Assembly: GCF_002727125.1 (NCBI RefSeq)
Contig: NZ_NHOA01000033.1
Span: 1 to 64,000 of the forward strand
Reading direction: 5' to 3'
Source: Halorubrum persicum
GTDB taxonomy: Archaea; Halobacteriota; Halobacteria; Halobacteriales; Haloferacaceae
Length of the DNA: 64,000 nt
Part shown: one piece after another, positions 53,359 to 61,965 of the stretch
Layout: the number at the start of each line of letters is the position of its first letter
How positions within the stretch are numbered: position 1 is the first letter of the stretch
Notes under the pieces: model-generated
Seen by the model: only the letters and a program-made list of their open reading frames with translations
Told to the model about the DNA's origin: nothing
The model's database searches: none
Position numbers and translations under genes: made by a program

Positions 53359-55161
53359 TCACTCCTGTGTCGGGTGCCGGGCGCGCCGGGCGTCCTCGAA
53401 GAGCTCGTCGAGCAGCCTGCGCTGCGCCTTTCGGAGGTGATTGTGGAACGTCGGCGAGGAGACGCCCATGGCGTCGGCCACTTCCTCGGCTGTGCTCCCC
53501 CGCGGCCAGTCGAAGTATCCGCCGTGGTACGCGGCCGACAGCGCGGCCCACTGCCGGTCCGTGAACCGGTCCGTGACCCCCTCCCGCAGCGAGTCCTCGC
53601 TCCGCGGCGACCGCGGGACCGACTCCTTGCTGGCGAGCCGCGCGTCGGCGAACGCGGCCCGGAACCCGTCGGCGACGGGCCGAACGTCGGCCCCCTCCGG
53701 GAGGTCCGCGACGACCCGTACCAGTCCGTCCTCGGCGGTCGCGTCGCGGACGGTCGCGCCGTGCTCGGTGAGCGTCCGGACCGCGGAGCCGCCCTCCACG
53801 CGGGCGGACACGTCGCAGCCGTCCTCACGCGTCTCGATCACGCGGAGGTCCGAGACGCCTGACGCGTCGGCGGCCACGTCGGCGAGCGCCTGGGGGTGCG
53901 CCCCCTCGACGGAGAGGTAAAAGCGAGAGGCGTCGTCGTCGACCGCCACCGTCGAGGCCAGCTCGATCCGACAGCCGAGCGCCGCGCTCGCTCGGGCGAG
54001 GAACGCCCCGTCGTCGCCGGTGTGGAACTCCACCTCGGTCACCGCGTCGGAGTGGAGCAGGTTTCGCCACCGCCCCGCGGTCACGGCCCAGCCGAGACAC
54101 CGACCGAGTGCCGCGATCTCGCGCCGTTCGACCGGCGAGACGGGTGAGACGGCGGAGGCGGACGATCCCTCGTCGGCGACGACACACAGCGTGCCGTGAG
54201 TCACGTCGCGGTAGCGGACGGGAACCGCGACTGCCGGCCGGCCGGCGGTCGCGGTCGCCCCCTCGGTCGCGACCGGCTCCCCCGCCTCGGCCGCGTCTCG
54301 GCACAGGCCGTCGCCGCCGACGCCGCGGTCGACCAGCGACTCCCGGTCGACGCCGGCGACGCCCGCGATCTCGACGCGATCGCGGTCCTCCATCCCGCGG
54401 ATGACCCACGCCTCGGCCCAGCGGTCGGACGCGACCACGCCGCCGGGGACCGCCGTGAGGGGCGTCGACCGGTCGTCTCCGCTCGCGAGCGCCTCGAACC
54501 CCTCGAGGGCGGTCGGCGCTGCGTCCGCGGTGGGCCCGTCCGACGAGTCGGCCCGACGGCCGGCGATCGCCGAGGCGATCGCGTCCCCGTCGAGGGGTCC
54601 GAGGTAGCCGTCGAGCGTCGCCATCGTCTCCCAACCGCCGGCCTCGCGGACCGCGTGGGGGTCCACGCCGCGGTCGACGAGGAGCCGCCGCGCGAAGGTC
54701 CGCCGGAGGTCGCGGGGTGTCGCGTCGGGATCGACCGCCCCGTCGGTTCGCGCGGCGGCGCGCTCCGCGGTCTCGCTCACGATCATCTGGACCCGCCGGG
54801 GGGACACGTCGACGAACGGCTCCGACTCGTCGAGGTCCGCGCTCTCCGCGTACCGTCGCAGCTCAGCCGCCAGCGACGCCGGAATCGTCGTCTCGCGGTC
54901 GATCTCGCTCCGGTCTCTCGACGGAGGCTTCGCCTCGCCCTCGCCGCCCGCGGCCCCGGTTCCCGTGTCGTCAGCCGGGACGGCGAGGAGAGCGAGGTCC
55001 GCGTCGCTCTCCGTCTCTCGGAGGTGTCGCGGGGCGACGCGGGTGATCTCGCCGGTCCGGAGTCCGGCTTCGCCGCCGAGGCGGACGACCAGCGCGGCGC
55101 GGTACGTCTCCGCCGCGGTCACGAGCGCGTCGTACGCGTCGGCGTCCAACCCCTCTACCAT
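53359..55161 (-). CDS. Bat-like transcriptional regulator with recombinase-like N-domain
   Basis: 600 residues. The first 200 residues resemble a tyrosine recombinase catalytic domain: EAGLRTGEITR (Arg35), TPRDLRRTFARRLLVDRG with Arg153, GGWETMATLDGYLG with Trp177 and Tyr186; the usual first His is Arg150. A GAF-like middle (about 260-385), a bacterio-opsin-activator domain (about 400-530) and a C-terminal HTH_10 (about 540-590, GSTAEEVADAMGVSSPTFHNHL) follow. Family members are one-component regulators. It lies between two acs genes, so acetate control is the likely role. ATG 55161 is preferred over GTG 55176 because TAAATCTT at 55191-55198 is 33 nt upstream. Confidence 0.9.
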   Translation of the reverse strand: MVEGLDADAYDALVTAAETYRAALVVRLGGEAGLRTGEITRVAPRHLRETESDADLALLAVPADDTGTGAAGGEGEAKPPSRDRSEIDRETTIPASLAAELRRYAESADLDESEPFVDVSPRRVQMIVSETAERAAARTDGAVDPDATPRDLRRTFARRLLVDRGVDPHAVREAGGWETMATLDGYLGPLDGDAIASAIAGRRADSSDGPTADAAPTALEGFEALASGDDRSTPLTAVPGGVVASDRWAEAWVIRGMEDRDRVEIAGVAGVDRESLVDRGVGGDGLCRDAAEAGEPVATEGATATAGRPAVAVPVRYRDVTHGTLCVVADEGSSASAVSPVSPVERREIAALGRCLGWAVTAGRWRNLLHSDAVTEVEFHTGDDGAFLARASAALGCRIELASTVAVDDDASRFYLSVEGAHPQALADVAADASGVSDLRVIETREDGCDVSARVEGGSAVRTLTEHGATVRDATAEDGLVRVVADLPEGADVRPVADGFRAAFADARLASKESVPRSPRSEDSLREGVTDRFTDRQWAALSAAYHGGYFDWPRGSTAEEVADAMGVSSPTFHNHLRKAQRRLLDELFEDARRARHPTQE

Positions 55162-55172
55162 ACGTTTCGTAT
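55160..55172 (-). promoter_or_regulatory. Palindrome at the regulator's own start
   Basis: ATACG-TTT-CGTAT, 5-bp perfect arms, overlaps the predicted transcription start and the ATG of the regulator gene. This is a repressor-like position and suggests autoregulation. Confidence 0.4.
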
Positions 55173-55359
55173 TCACACAGAGACACGAAGTAAATCTTTT
55201 GCTGAGAACGGACGATTTGCGGGTTTTGGCGGTCGCGCCGAGGTTGGGAGCGATCTACCGGCCGTGTCACGCCGCGAGAGCCGTCGAAACCGTTTCGCGT
55301 TTTCGAAGAAAGCCGAAACGAAACCGGCACCGAACGGCGAACCGGGAGCACACCGCCCG

Positions 55360-57321
55360 TTACTCCCCGCGAACCGCCGACTCGATCTCGCCGACGACCT
55401 CGGGATTGCGGAGCGCGCTCACGTCGCCGAACTCGTCGCCGCGCGCGATGTCCTCCAGCAGGCGCCGCATGATCTTTCCGGAGCGCGTCTTCGGCAGGTC
55501 GGGCGTAAACACGACCCGGTCGGGGCGCGCCACGTCGCCGACCGCTTGCGCCAGTCGCTCGCCGATCGCGTCGCGGATCGACTCGTCCGGGTCGACGTCG
55601 CCCCGAGTCGTCACGTACGCGACGATCTGTCCGTCGCCGTCGCCGACGACCGCGGCCTCGGTGACGCCCTCGGCCTCGACGATGGCCGACTCCAGCTCCC
55701 CGGTGTTGAACCGGCGGGTGCGGACGTTGATCACGTCGTCGACCCGGCCGAGGATCGTCACGTAGCCGTCCTCGTCGACGGTGGCGCCGTCGCCGGTGCG
55801 GTACCGCCACCCGTCCTCGCCGTCCAGCCAGTACTCCCGTCGGTACCGCTCGTCGCCCTCGCGGAGCCCGCGGAGCATGCCGGGCCAGGGCGCGGCGATC
55901 GTGAGGTACCCCGGATCGCCGGGATCGACCGGCTCGCCGTCCTCGTCGACGACGCGCGCGTCGATCCCCGGCAGCGGCGGCCCGACCTTCCCGGGCTTCA
56001 TCGGGGCGATCCCCGGCAGCGTCGCGAGGGAGATGGCGCCCGTCTCGGTCTGCCACCACGTGTCGACGATCGGCGCCTCCCCGCCGCCGACGTGCTCGCG
56101 GTACCAGCGCCACGCCTTCGGCGTGATCGACTCGCCGACGGTCCCCAGCAGCCGGATCGAGGACAGGTCGTGGCCGTCGGGGTACTCCGCACCCCACTTC
56201 ATGAACGACCGGATCGCGGTCGGCGAGGTGTAGAAGACGCTGACGGCGTTGCGCTCGATCAGGTCCCACACGCGGTCGCGGTCGGGGTAGTCGGGCGACC
56301 CCTCGTAGAGGACGCTCGTGGTCCCGACGGAGAGGGGACCGTACACGCCGTAGGAGTGCCCCGTGATCCAGCCGATGTCGGCCGCGCACCAGTAGGTGTC
56401 GTCGGGGCGCACGTCGAGCACGTTCCGGGTCGTCCACGCGACGTGCGCGAGGTAGCCGCCGGTCGCGTGCTCGACGCCTTTCGGTCGCCCCGTGGTCCCC
56501 GAGGTGTACATCACGAAGAGGAGGTCGGTGGCGTCGCGCGCGACCGGCTCGACCGTCACCCCGTCGTGGGCGTCAACGATCGCCTCGTACTCGTGTTCGT
56601 CGTCGCCGAGGGGAACGTCGAGCGCGTCGCCGAGCCGGTCGACGACCACCGTCGCCGACAGGTCGGCGTCGGCCCGGAGGCGGGCGTTGTCCGCCTTCGA
56701 CTTCTGGTTGAACGCGTCCTCCCGGCGGTAGTAGCCGTCGCAGGTGACGAGGTACGACGAGTCGGCGGCGTCGATCCGGGTCGCGAGCGCCTCCGCCGAG
56801 AGCCCGGCGAACACGACGTTGTGGGGCGCACCGATACGGGCACAGGCCAGCATCGCGATCGGGAGCTCGGGGATCATCGGGAGGTACAGCGTGACCACGT
56901 CGTCCTCCTCGACGCCCAGATCGCGGAGTCCGGCCGCGAGCGCGTTCACCTCCCGGTGGAGGTCGAGGTAGGTGTACGACCTGCGCTCCCCGCGCTTGCC
57001 GAACCAGCGGATCGCGAGCTGGTTCCGGCGCTCGTCGAGGTGGCGGTCGACGCAGTTCGCCGCGGCGTTGAGCCGCCCGTCCGGGAACCACTCGTAGAAC
57101 GGCGGGTCGCTGTCGTCGAGGACGGTCTCGTAGGGGCGATCCCAGTCCAGCAGGTCGGCGGCGCGGTGCCACGCCGACGGCCCCTCCTCGGCGAAGGCCT
57201 CGTACAGCTCCGGATCGCTCGCGACGGCCCGATCGCTGAACGCGGTGGGCGGCTCGACAGCCTCGTCGTCGCCGGCGGCGACCCCGTCCATCCGCCGGCC
57301 GTCGACTCCGGCGTAATCCAT
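55360..57321 (-). CDS. Acetyl-CoA synthetase-like protein (second copy)
   Basis: 653 residues. The whole ACS core is present: YTSGTTGRPKGVEHATGG, WWQTETGAISLA and catalytic Lys616 in PKTRSGKIMRR. The A8 hinge region reads DDVINVRTRRFNTGELESAI instead of SGHRLGT, so the loop that contacts CoA differs sharply from the first copy. It may use another acid (propionate or similar) or have altered CoA affinity. The start at 57321 (MDYAGVDGRR) has GTATACTT on the plus strand about 27 nt upstream. Confidence 0.92.
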   Translation of the reverse strand: MDYAGVDGRRMDGVAAGDDEAVEPPTAFSDRAVASDPELYEAFAEEGPSAWHRAADLLDWDRPYETVLDDSDPPFYEWFPDGRLNAAANCVDRHLDERRNQLAIRWFGKRGERRSYTYLDLHREVNALAAGLRDLGVEEDDVVTLYLPMIPELPIAMLACARIGAPHNVVFAGLSAEALATRIDAADSSYLVTCDGYYRREDAFNQKSKADNARLRADADLSATVVVDRLGDALDVPLGDDEHEYEAIVDAHDGVTVEPVARDATDLLFVMYTSGTTGRPKGVEHATGGYLAHVAWTTRNVLDVRPDDTYWCAADIGWITGHSYGVYGPLSVGTTSVLYEGSPDYPDRDRVWDLIERNAVSVFYTSPTAIRSFMKWGAEYPDGHDLSSIRLLGTVGESITPKAWRWYREHVGGGEAPIVDTWWQTETGAISLATLPGIAPMKPGKVGPPLPGIDARVVDEDGEPVDPGDPGYLTIAAPWPGMLRGLREGDERYRREYWLDGEDGWRYRTGDGATVDEDGYVTILGRVDDVINVRTRRFNTGELESAIVEAEGVTEAAVVGDGDGQIVAYVTTRGDVDPDESIRDAIGERLAQAVGDVARPDRVVFTPDLPKTRSGKIMRRLLEDIARGDEFGDVSALRNPEVVGEIESAVRGE

Positions 57322-57346
57322 GATACTACCTCGCAATCGAAGGAAT

Positions 57347-57354
57347 GTATACTT
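57347..57354 (-). promoter_or_regulatory. TATA box of the second acs gene
   Basis: AAGTATAC on the minus strand is centred about 29 nt before the start codon at 57321. Confidence 0.5.
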
Positions 57355-57402
57355 TGTCCGCGACCGCGGCACGCGAGCGGAGCCGAGGAGCGGCCCGTGG
57401 GA

Positions 57403-58752
57403 TTACGTCGACTCCGCGGGGGCCAGCCCGGCCGCCTTCGACCGGGCGCGGGCGACGATCGAGGGTTTCGCCTCGAAGTCGAGGGTGACCTGGTCGTCCG
57501 CGTACGCCTCCCCCTCGACGTGGCCGTGGTCGTGGATCCACGAGACGAGGCTCATCGCGTCGTCGGAGAGGGGGAGGACGAGGCGCTCGCGCTCCCAATC
57601 GGGGAGTTCGGACTCGACGCGGTCGCGGAGCTCCGCGACGCCGGCGCCCGTCTTCGCCGAGACGGCCACCGGGTCGGGAGCGACCCCCGAGAGCGCGGCG
57701 CGCTTGTCCGCCAGCTCGCCCGGGGCCAGCCGGTCGACCTTGTTGAACACGGTGACGATCGGGGCCTCGTTGCGCTCGTAGAGGGTGTCGTGACTCGTGA
57801 CGAGCTTCTCGCGCATCTCCTCGACGGACTCGCTGGCGTCGACGACGAGCAGCACGAGGTCCGCGCGGTACACCGAGTCGAGCGTCGACTCGAACGACTC
57901 CACGAGCCAGTGGGGGAGGTCGGCGATGAAGCCGACCGTGTCGGTTAAGAGTACGTCGCGCTTCTCCATCTCGGCCCGGCGGGTGGTGGTGCCGAGCGTC
58001 GTGAACAGCATGTCCTGCGACTCGGCGGTCGTGTCGAGGTCGGGGTGTCGCTCGGCGTTCTCGTCGACGTCGATCTCGGCCGCGAGCCGGCGCATCAGCG
58101 TCGACTTGCCGGCGTTGGTGTACCCCGCGAGCGCGACCAGATCGAAGCCGGAGTTGCGGCGCTGCTCGCGGCGGGACTCCTCCTTCTCCGCGATCGACTC
58201 CAGCTCGTCGCGGATCTCCGAGATCTGCCGCTTGATGTCGCGCTCGACGCTCTCGTCGTACTCGCCGAGCCCCATGAACCCCGGGCGCTCGTCGCGCTTC
58301 GCGAGGCTCGCCTTCGCCTCGGCGCGCGGGAGCTCGTAGCGGAGCTCCGCCAGCTCGACCTGGAGCTGTGCCTTTCGGGTGTTGGCGCGCTGGCCGAAGA
58401 TCTCGAGGATGAGCGTGAACCGGTCGATCACCTCGACGCCCTCGGGGAGCTCGCCCCCGATGTTGAACGTCTGGTAGGGCCCCACGTCGTTGTCGATGAC
58501 GACGGCGGTCGCGTCGGTCCGGCGGACCAGGTCGCGGAGCTCGGCGACCTTCCCCTTCCCGAACATGAACGCGGCGTCCTCGGTGCGGGTCTGGGTGAGC
58601 TCGCCGACCACGTCGTAGCCCGCGGCGGCCGCGAGCTGCGTGATCTCGGTCAGGTCCGCCGATCCGGACTCGACGCGTTTGGCGACGACGGCGCGTCGCT
58701 CGGCGGCGCTCGGCTCGGTGTCGGTGGTCCTCCCCTCGACGCCCCCGGTCAT
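57403..58752 (-). CDS. hflX: GTPase HflX
   Basis: 449 residues. The N-terminal HflX domain has FMFGKGKVAELRDLV and VIDRFTLILEIFGQRANT. A long coiled linker then precedes the G domain with GYTNAGKSTLMRRL (P-loop), DTVGFIADLPHWLVESF (G3 and following helix) and NKVD (G4). HflX binds the large ribosomal subunit and splits stalled ribosomes under stress. It overlaps the upstream gene by 4 nt (ATGA). Confidence 0.96.
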   Translation of the reverse strand: MTGGVEGRTTDTEPSAAERRAVVAKRVESGSADLTEITQLAAAAGYDVVGELTQTRTEDAAFMFGKGKVAELRDLVRRTDATAVVIDNDVGPYQTFNIGGELPEGVEVIDRFTLILEIFGQRANTRKAQLQVELAELRYELPRAEAKASLAKRDERPGFMGLGEYDESVERDIKRQISEIRDELESIAEKEESRREQRRNSGFDLVALAGYTNAGKSTLMRRLAAEIDVDENAERHPDLDTTAESQDMLFTTLGTTTRRAEMEKRDVLLTDTVGFIADLPHWLVESFESTLDSVYRADLVLLVVDASESVEEMREKLVTSHDTLYERNEAPIVTVFNKVDRLAPGELADKRAALSGVAPDPVAVSAKTGAGVAELRDRVESELPDWERERLVLPLSDDAMSLVSWIHDHGHVEGEAYADDQVTLDFEAKPSIVARARSKAAGLAPAEST

Positions 58753-59063
58753 AGCAGGAGGTCGCGAGCGGCGTACGCGGCGTGGTGTGCTGCCTGCACT
58801 GTTTCGCGTTCCCCTATGCTCTCGACGTATTTAAAGTCGGGTTGGAAGCTCAGCCCCACCCGATCCGCGGGCTCCTCGTAGAACTCGCCGCCCTCCGCGA
58901 CGATCGGTCCCTCCGGCGGCTCCGGAAGGTTCCCGACCGCCTCGGCGGTGAGCGCGACGGTCGCCTCGAGGGTCGGCCCCTCGCGGACGGCGGCGAAGCC
59001 CATCCCTTCGACCGACCGGATCCGCGCCGAGTCGATACGCGCGTGGACCGCGGCCGCGACCAT
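58749..59063 (-). CDS. DUF2209-like protein with disturbed 5' end
   Basis: 104 residues from the first available ATG: MVAAAVHARIDSARIRSVEGMG. Open codons upstream of that ATG read PEVVGVDISGRHEEAGEYL, which looks like real protein, but no ATG, GTG or TTG occurs before the in-frame stop at 59172-59174. A GTG at 59136 in the next frame would give VAGA then fit if one C is removed near 59122-59125. So either the start is 59063, or a 1-nt insertion (or assembly error) broke the gene. The stop overlaps the hflX start by 4 nt. Confidence 0.6.
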   Translation of the reverse strand: MVAAAVHARIDSARIRSVEGMGFAAVREGPTLEATVALTAEAVGNLPEPPEGPIVAEGGEFYEEPADRVGLSFQPDFKYVESIGERETVQAAHHAAYAARDLLL

Positions 59064-59292
59064 CAGGTACTCGCCCGCCTCCTCGTGGCGACCGCTGATG
59101 TCGACGCCGACGACCTCAGGGGTGGGCGCCCGCCACCTCGGTTCGATCGGGACGGGGATTCGTTCCGGCGGCTATCGGGTCCATACGTCCCCGTAGACCG
59201 CCTGTCGAATTGAACGTTTCCGTGGTCGACGTCGCCGCTCCCCCGGCGAGAGTGGACACAAACATCTTCACCGGAGGCCGGTCAGTGTGGGT

Positions 59293-60021
59293 ATGGTCCG
59301 CCGAATCCGAGGTCCCCTCCCCGCGGTAGCACTGGTTCTTGTACTCCTCTTGGCTGGCTGTTCCGGGTTACCTGCCACGGACCGACAGGAATCGGCTTCC
59401 GAACCGACGGTGGAGAACTTCTCGTATCCGTCGGGGTGGTCACAGGACGGGATCGCAGACCTCCCTGTCGCGCTGGAAACGCACGAGGAGACGGTGAACA
59501 ACACCTCCCGCAGAAGTCGGTTGAGCATTATCGACGAGGACAGCAATCGCACGACGGTGAGAGCGGTAGACACCGAGTCCGGCACCGCCTCAGTGCGATG
59601 GAGCGATACGCTGTTCGGGAGCGACGTTCACTCCTACTACAGCGCCGAGGGCGTGTTCGAGTACGACCGAACGACGGGAGAGCTGACCCGGCGTCTCGAC
59701 GAGAATTGGACACAAGACCGCGTCGCCTCGCACGAGCGGTTGCGACTGCAACGATCCCTCTCGGAACTCGAAGCGAACGCGACCGAGACGGTCACCGTCG
59801 AGGGGACGACGGCCGTCCGGTACAACGTGACCGGCATCAAGGACCCGCTCCGAGTCCCGGCCCACAACGCAACCGGGCACGTCGTCGTCACCGAGAGGGG
59901 ATACATCGCGGAATTCAATATCACGAGGGGTAACGACGGGTTCACCCGGCAGACGAGACACGACGTTTCTGAGTTCGGAAACGCGACGGTGACCCGGCCC
60001 GCGTGGATGCCGGTGGAGTAG
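59293..60021 (+). CDS. Secreted lipoprotein of unknown function
   Basis: 242 residues. A signal peptide with lipobox LLLAGCSG (Cys about 23) predicts lipid anchoring at the outer face. The mature part is rich in NxT/S sites (NNTS, NRTT, NATE, NVTG, NATG, NITR) for possible N-glycosylation and in beta-prone stretches. No catalytic motif recognised. The ATG at 59293 (MVRRIRG) is preferred over a GTG two codons earlier. Confidence 0.8.
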   Translation: MVRRIRGPLPAVALVLVLLLAGCSGLPATDRQESASEPTVENFSYPSGWSQDGIADLPVALETHEETVNNTSRRSRLSIIDEDSNRTTVRAVDTESGTASVRWSDTLFGSDVHSYYSAEGVFEYDRTTGELTRRLDENWTQDRVASHERLRLQRSLSELEANATETVTVEGTTAVRYNVTGIKDPLRVPAHNATGHVVVTERGYIAEFNITRGNDGFTRQTRHDVSEFGNATVTRPAWMPVE

Positions 60022-60047
60022 CGCTCGACTGCGTCAGGCGAGTCCGC

Positions 60048-60115
60048 TCCGGCTTACGCCGGATCGAACACCGACCGACTCCGTCGGTCGAGCACGACGA
60101 GGCTTACGCCTCGTC
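60048..60115. terminator. Three consecutive hairpins between convergent genes
   Basis: TCCGGC-TTAC-GCCGGA (60048-60063), CGACCGA-CTCCG-TCGGTCG (60072-60090) and GACGAGGC-TTAC-GCCTCGTC (60096-60115). The last contains the stop codon of the minus-strand dehydratase in its loop. The two outer hairpins share the decamer GGCTTACGCC. Likely a two-way terminator. Confidence 0.5.
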
Positions 60116-61342
60116 AAACAACGTCTCGCCCTCGACCATGTGCTCCTCGACGGTGTCCATGTCGAGCGTGAGGCCGATACCCGGCTTCTCCGGCACCTCG
60201 ATGTAGCCGTCCTCGATGACGTCCTCCTCGACGAGGTCCTCCCACCAGCCGAGCTCGTAGGAGTGGTACTCGATCGCGAGCGAGTTCGGGATGGAGGTGC
60301 CGACGTGAGCCGCCGCCATCGTCGCGATCGGGGAGGCGACGTTGTGCATCGCGACCGGGACGTAGTACTGGTTCGCCACGTCCGCGATCTTGCGGGTCTC
60401 GCGCATCCCGCCGACCTTCGGCAGGTCGGGCGCGACGATGTCGACCGCCTGGTTCTCGATGAGGCGGCGCTGTTCGGTGACGCGGTAGCGGTTCTCGCCG
60501 ACAGCGATGGGCGTGGTCGTGCTCTTGGTGACCTCCTCCTGCACCTCGAGGTTCTCCGGCGGCACGGGGTCTTCGAGCCACCACACGTCGTGCTCCTCGA
60601 TGGCGTCCGCGAGGCGCTTCGCGGAGCCGCCCGAGAACGTCCAGTGGCAGTCGAAGGCCACGTCGGCCTTATCCTTCACGCGCTCGGTGACCTGCTCGAC
60701 GATCTCCGCCTTGTGCCGGATCTCGCCGGGGCGGAGGTGCCGGTTCGCGCGGTCCTTCTCGAAGCCGCTCGGCACGTCGAGGTCGAACTTCAGGGCGTCG
60801 TAGCCGAGCTCGTCGACGACGCGCTCGGCCTCGTCGGCGCACGCCTCGGGGTCGGCCTCCTCCTCGGTGTGGCAGTCGCAGTACACGCGCATCTTGTCGC
60901 GGTACTTGCCCCCGAGCAGCTGGTAGGCGGGCACGTCGAGGATCTTGCCGGCGACGTCGTGCAGCGCCACCTCGATCCCGGAGATCGCGGTGACGGTGAC
61001 GCCCTCGACGGAGCCCTCGCCCGACATCTTCTGGATGAGGTGCTCGTACAGCCGGTCGATGTCGAGCGGGTTCTCGCCGACCACGAACGGCTTCATGCGC
61101 TCGATGAGCTCCGGCACGCCGGCGCCCCAGTACGCCTCGCCGGTGCCGACGACGCCCGCGTCGGTGTACACGCGGACCAGCGTCCACGGGAAGTTCCCGT
61201 CGACCATCGTCGTCTGCACGTCAGTGATCTCGACGTCGCGCCCGCCGCCGCGCGAGCCCGTCGCCCCCATCGTCTCGGCGGAGAGCTCTCGCATCGTGTA
61301 CTCCGCGTTCGGGTCGTGGAGTGACTCGTAGTTCCGGCTCAT
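60104..61342 (-). CDS. gad: Enolase-superfamily sugar-acid dehydratase, probably D-gluconate dehydratase
   Basis: 412 residues. The opening HDPNAEYTMRELSAETMG and GGGRDVEITDVQTTMVDGN match my memory of haloarchaeal gluconate and xylonate dehydratases; GVPELIERMKPF favours gluconate dehydratase. Catalytic-barrel motifs are ALKFDLDVPSG, FDCHWTFSGG, WWLEDPVPPEN, VGENRYR and AMHNVASPIA. It would convert gluconate to 2-keto-3-deoxygluconate in the semi-phosphorylative Entner-Doudoroff pathway. Xylonate dehydratase remains possible. No other pathway genes are beside it. TATA-like GTTTACCC is about 29 nt upstream. Confidence 0.85.
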   Translation of the reverse strand: MSRNYESLHDPNAEYTMRELSAETMGATGSRGGGRDVEITDVQTTMVDGNFPWTLVRVYTDAGVVGTGEAYWGAGVPELIERMKPFVVGENPLDIDRLYEHLIQKMSGEGSVEGVTVTAISGIEVALHDVAGKILDVPAYQLLGGKYRDKMRVYCDCHTEEEADPEACADEAERVVDELGYDALKFDLDVPSGFEKDRANRHLRPGEIRHKAEIVEQVTERVKDKADVAFDCHWTFSGGSAKRLADAIEEHDVWWLEDPVPPENLEVQEEVTKSTTTPIAVGENRYRVTEQRRLIENQAVDIVAPDLPKVGGMRETRKIADVANQYYVPVAMHNVASPIATMAAAHVGTSIPNSLAIEYHSYELGWWEDLVEEDVIEDGYIEVPEKPGIGLTLDMDTVEEHMVEGETLFDEA

Positions 61343-61474
61343 AGCACCCGATTTATTCGTAACAGGGTAAACGTTTATGTTCTTCCGGGGTCGGGTCTGG
61401 GGCCGTCGCGAACGCCGCGCTCCGCCGGCTACCTAAATAGGGAGTTTTTCATTGACGTACCCGCAACGGTCTGC

Positions 61475-61942
61475 ATGGTCGAACTCACCGATTCGCTGAA
61501 GTGTCTCTTTACTGGAACCGTCGAAAAGCGCGGCGGCGAACACGTCGTCACGATCCCCGCCACCGAGATCGACCACGGCACGGTCGAGGCGGGCGAGTCG
61601 TACCGGGTCGCGCTCATCAAACGCGAGGGCGACGGCGGGTCGGCGGCGACCGTCGCGACCGACGGCGCCGCGGACCGAGCGGTCTCCGGCGACGGTGCGG
61701 GGGGATCGCCGGCGTCGACGACGCGACCGGCGGACGACGCCGGTGCCTCCGGCCCGCCGGTCTCCGAGGGCGACGTGCGAGAGGTGACGATCGAGACCCT
61801 CGGCGACAAGGGCGACGGGATCGCGAAGATCGAGCGGGGCTACGTCGTCATCGTCCCCGACTCCGAGCCGGGCGACGAGCCGACCGTCGAGATCACGAGC
61901 GTCCGGGAGAACGTCTCGTTCGCGGAAGTCGTTCAGGAGTAG
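61475..61942 (+). CDS. TRAM domain protein
   Basis: 155 residues. An N-terminal part (1-45, LFTGTVEKRGGEHVVTIPATEI) is followed by a Ser/Gly/Asp-rich linker (about 48-92). A TRAM domain (about 95-155: REVTIETLGDKGDGIAKIERGYVVIVPDSEPGD) ends it. TRAM is an RNA-binding beta-barrel found in tRNA-modification enzymes; short TRAM proteins in archaea act as RNA chaperones. The linker is longer than in most short TRAM proteins. Confidence 0.88.
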   Translation: MVELTDSLKCLFTGTVEKRGGEHVVTIPATEIDHGTVEAGESYRVALIKREGDGGSAATVATDGAADRAVSGDGAGGSPASTTRPADDAGASGPPVSEGDVREVTIETLGDKGDGIAKIERGYVVIVPDSEPGDEPTVEITSVRENVSFAEVVQE

Positions 61943-61965
61943 GCAGCGCGGCTCGCCGGCGAGCG

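Noticed and set aside
53359-55161. A prophage or integrative element based on the integrase-like domain
   Set aside because: The domain is fused to a Bat-like regulator, lacks a key His and has no phage genes or att repeats around it.
54196-57948. A 3.7-kb open frame on the plus strand opposite the regulator and second acs gene
   Set aside because: Its protein is Arg/Asp/Val-biased with no recognisable motif, and it is the antisense of clearly real genes. It results from high GC at third codon positions.
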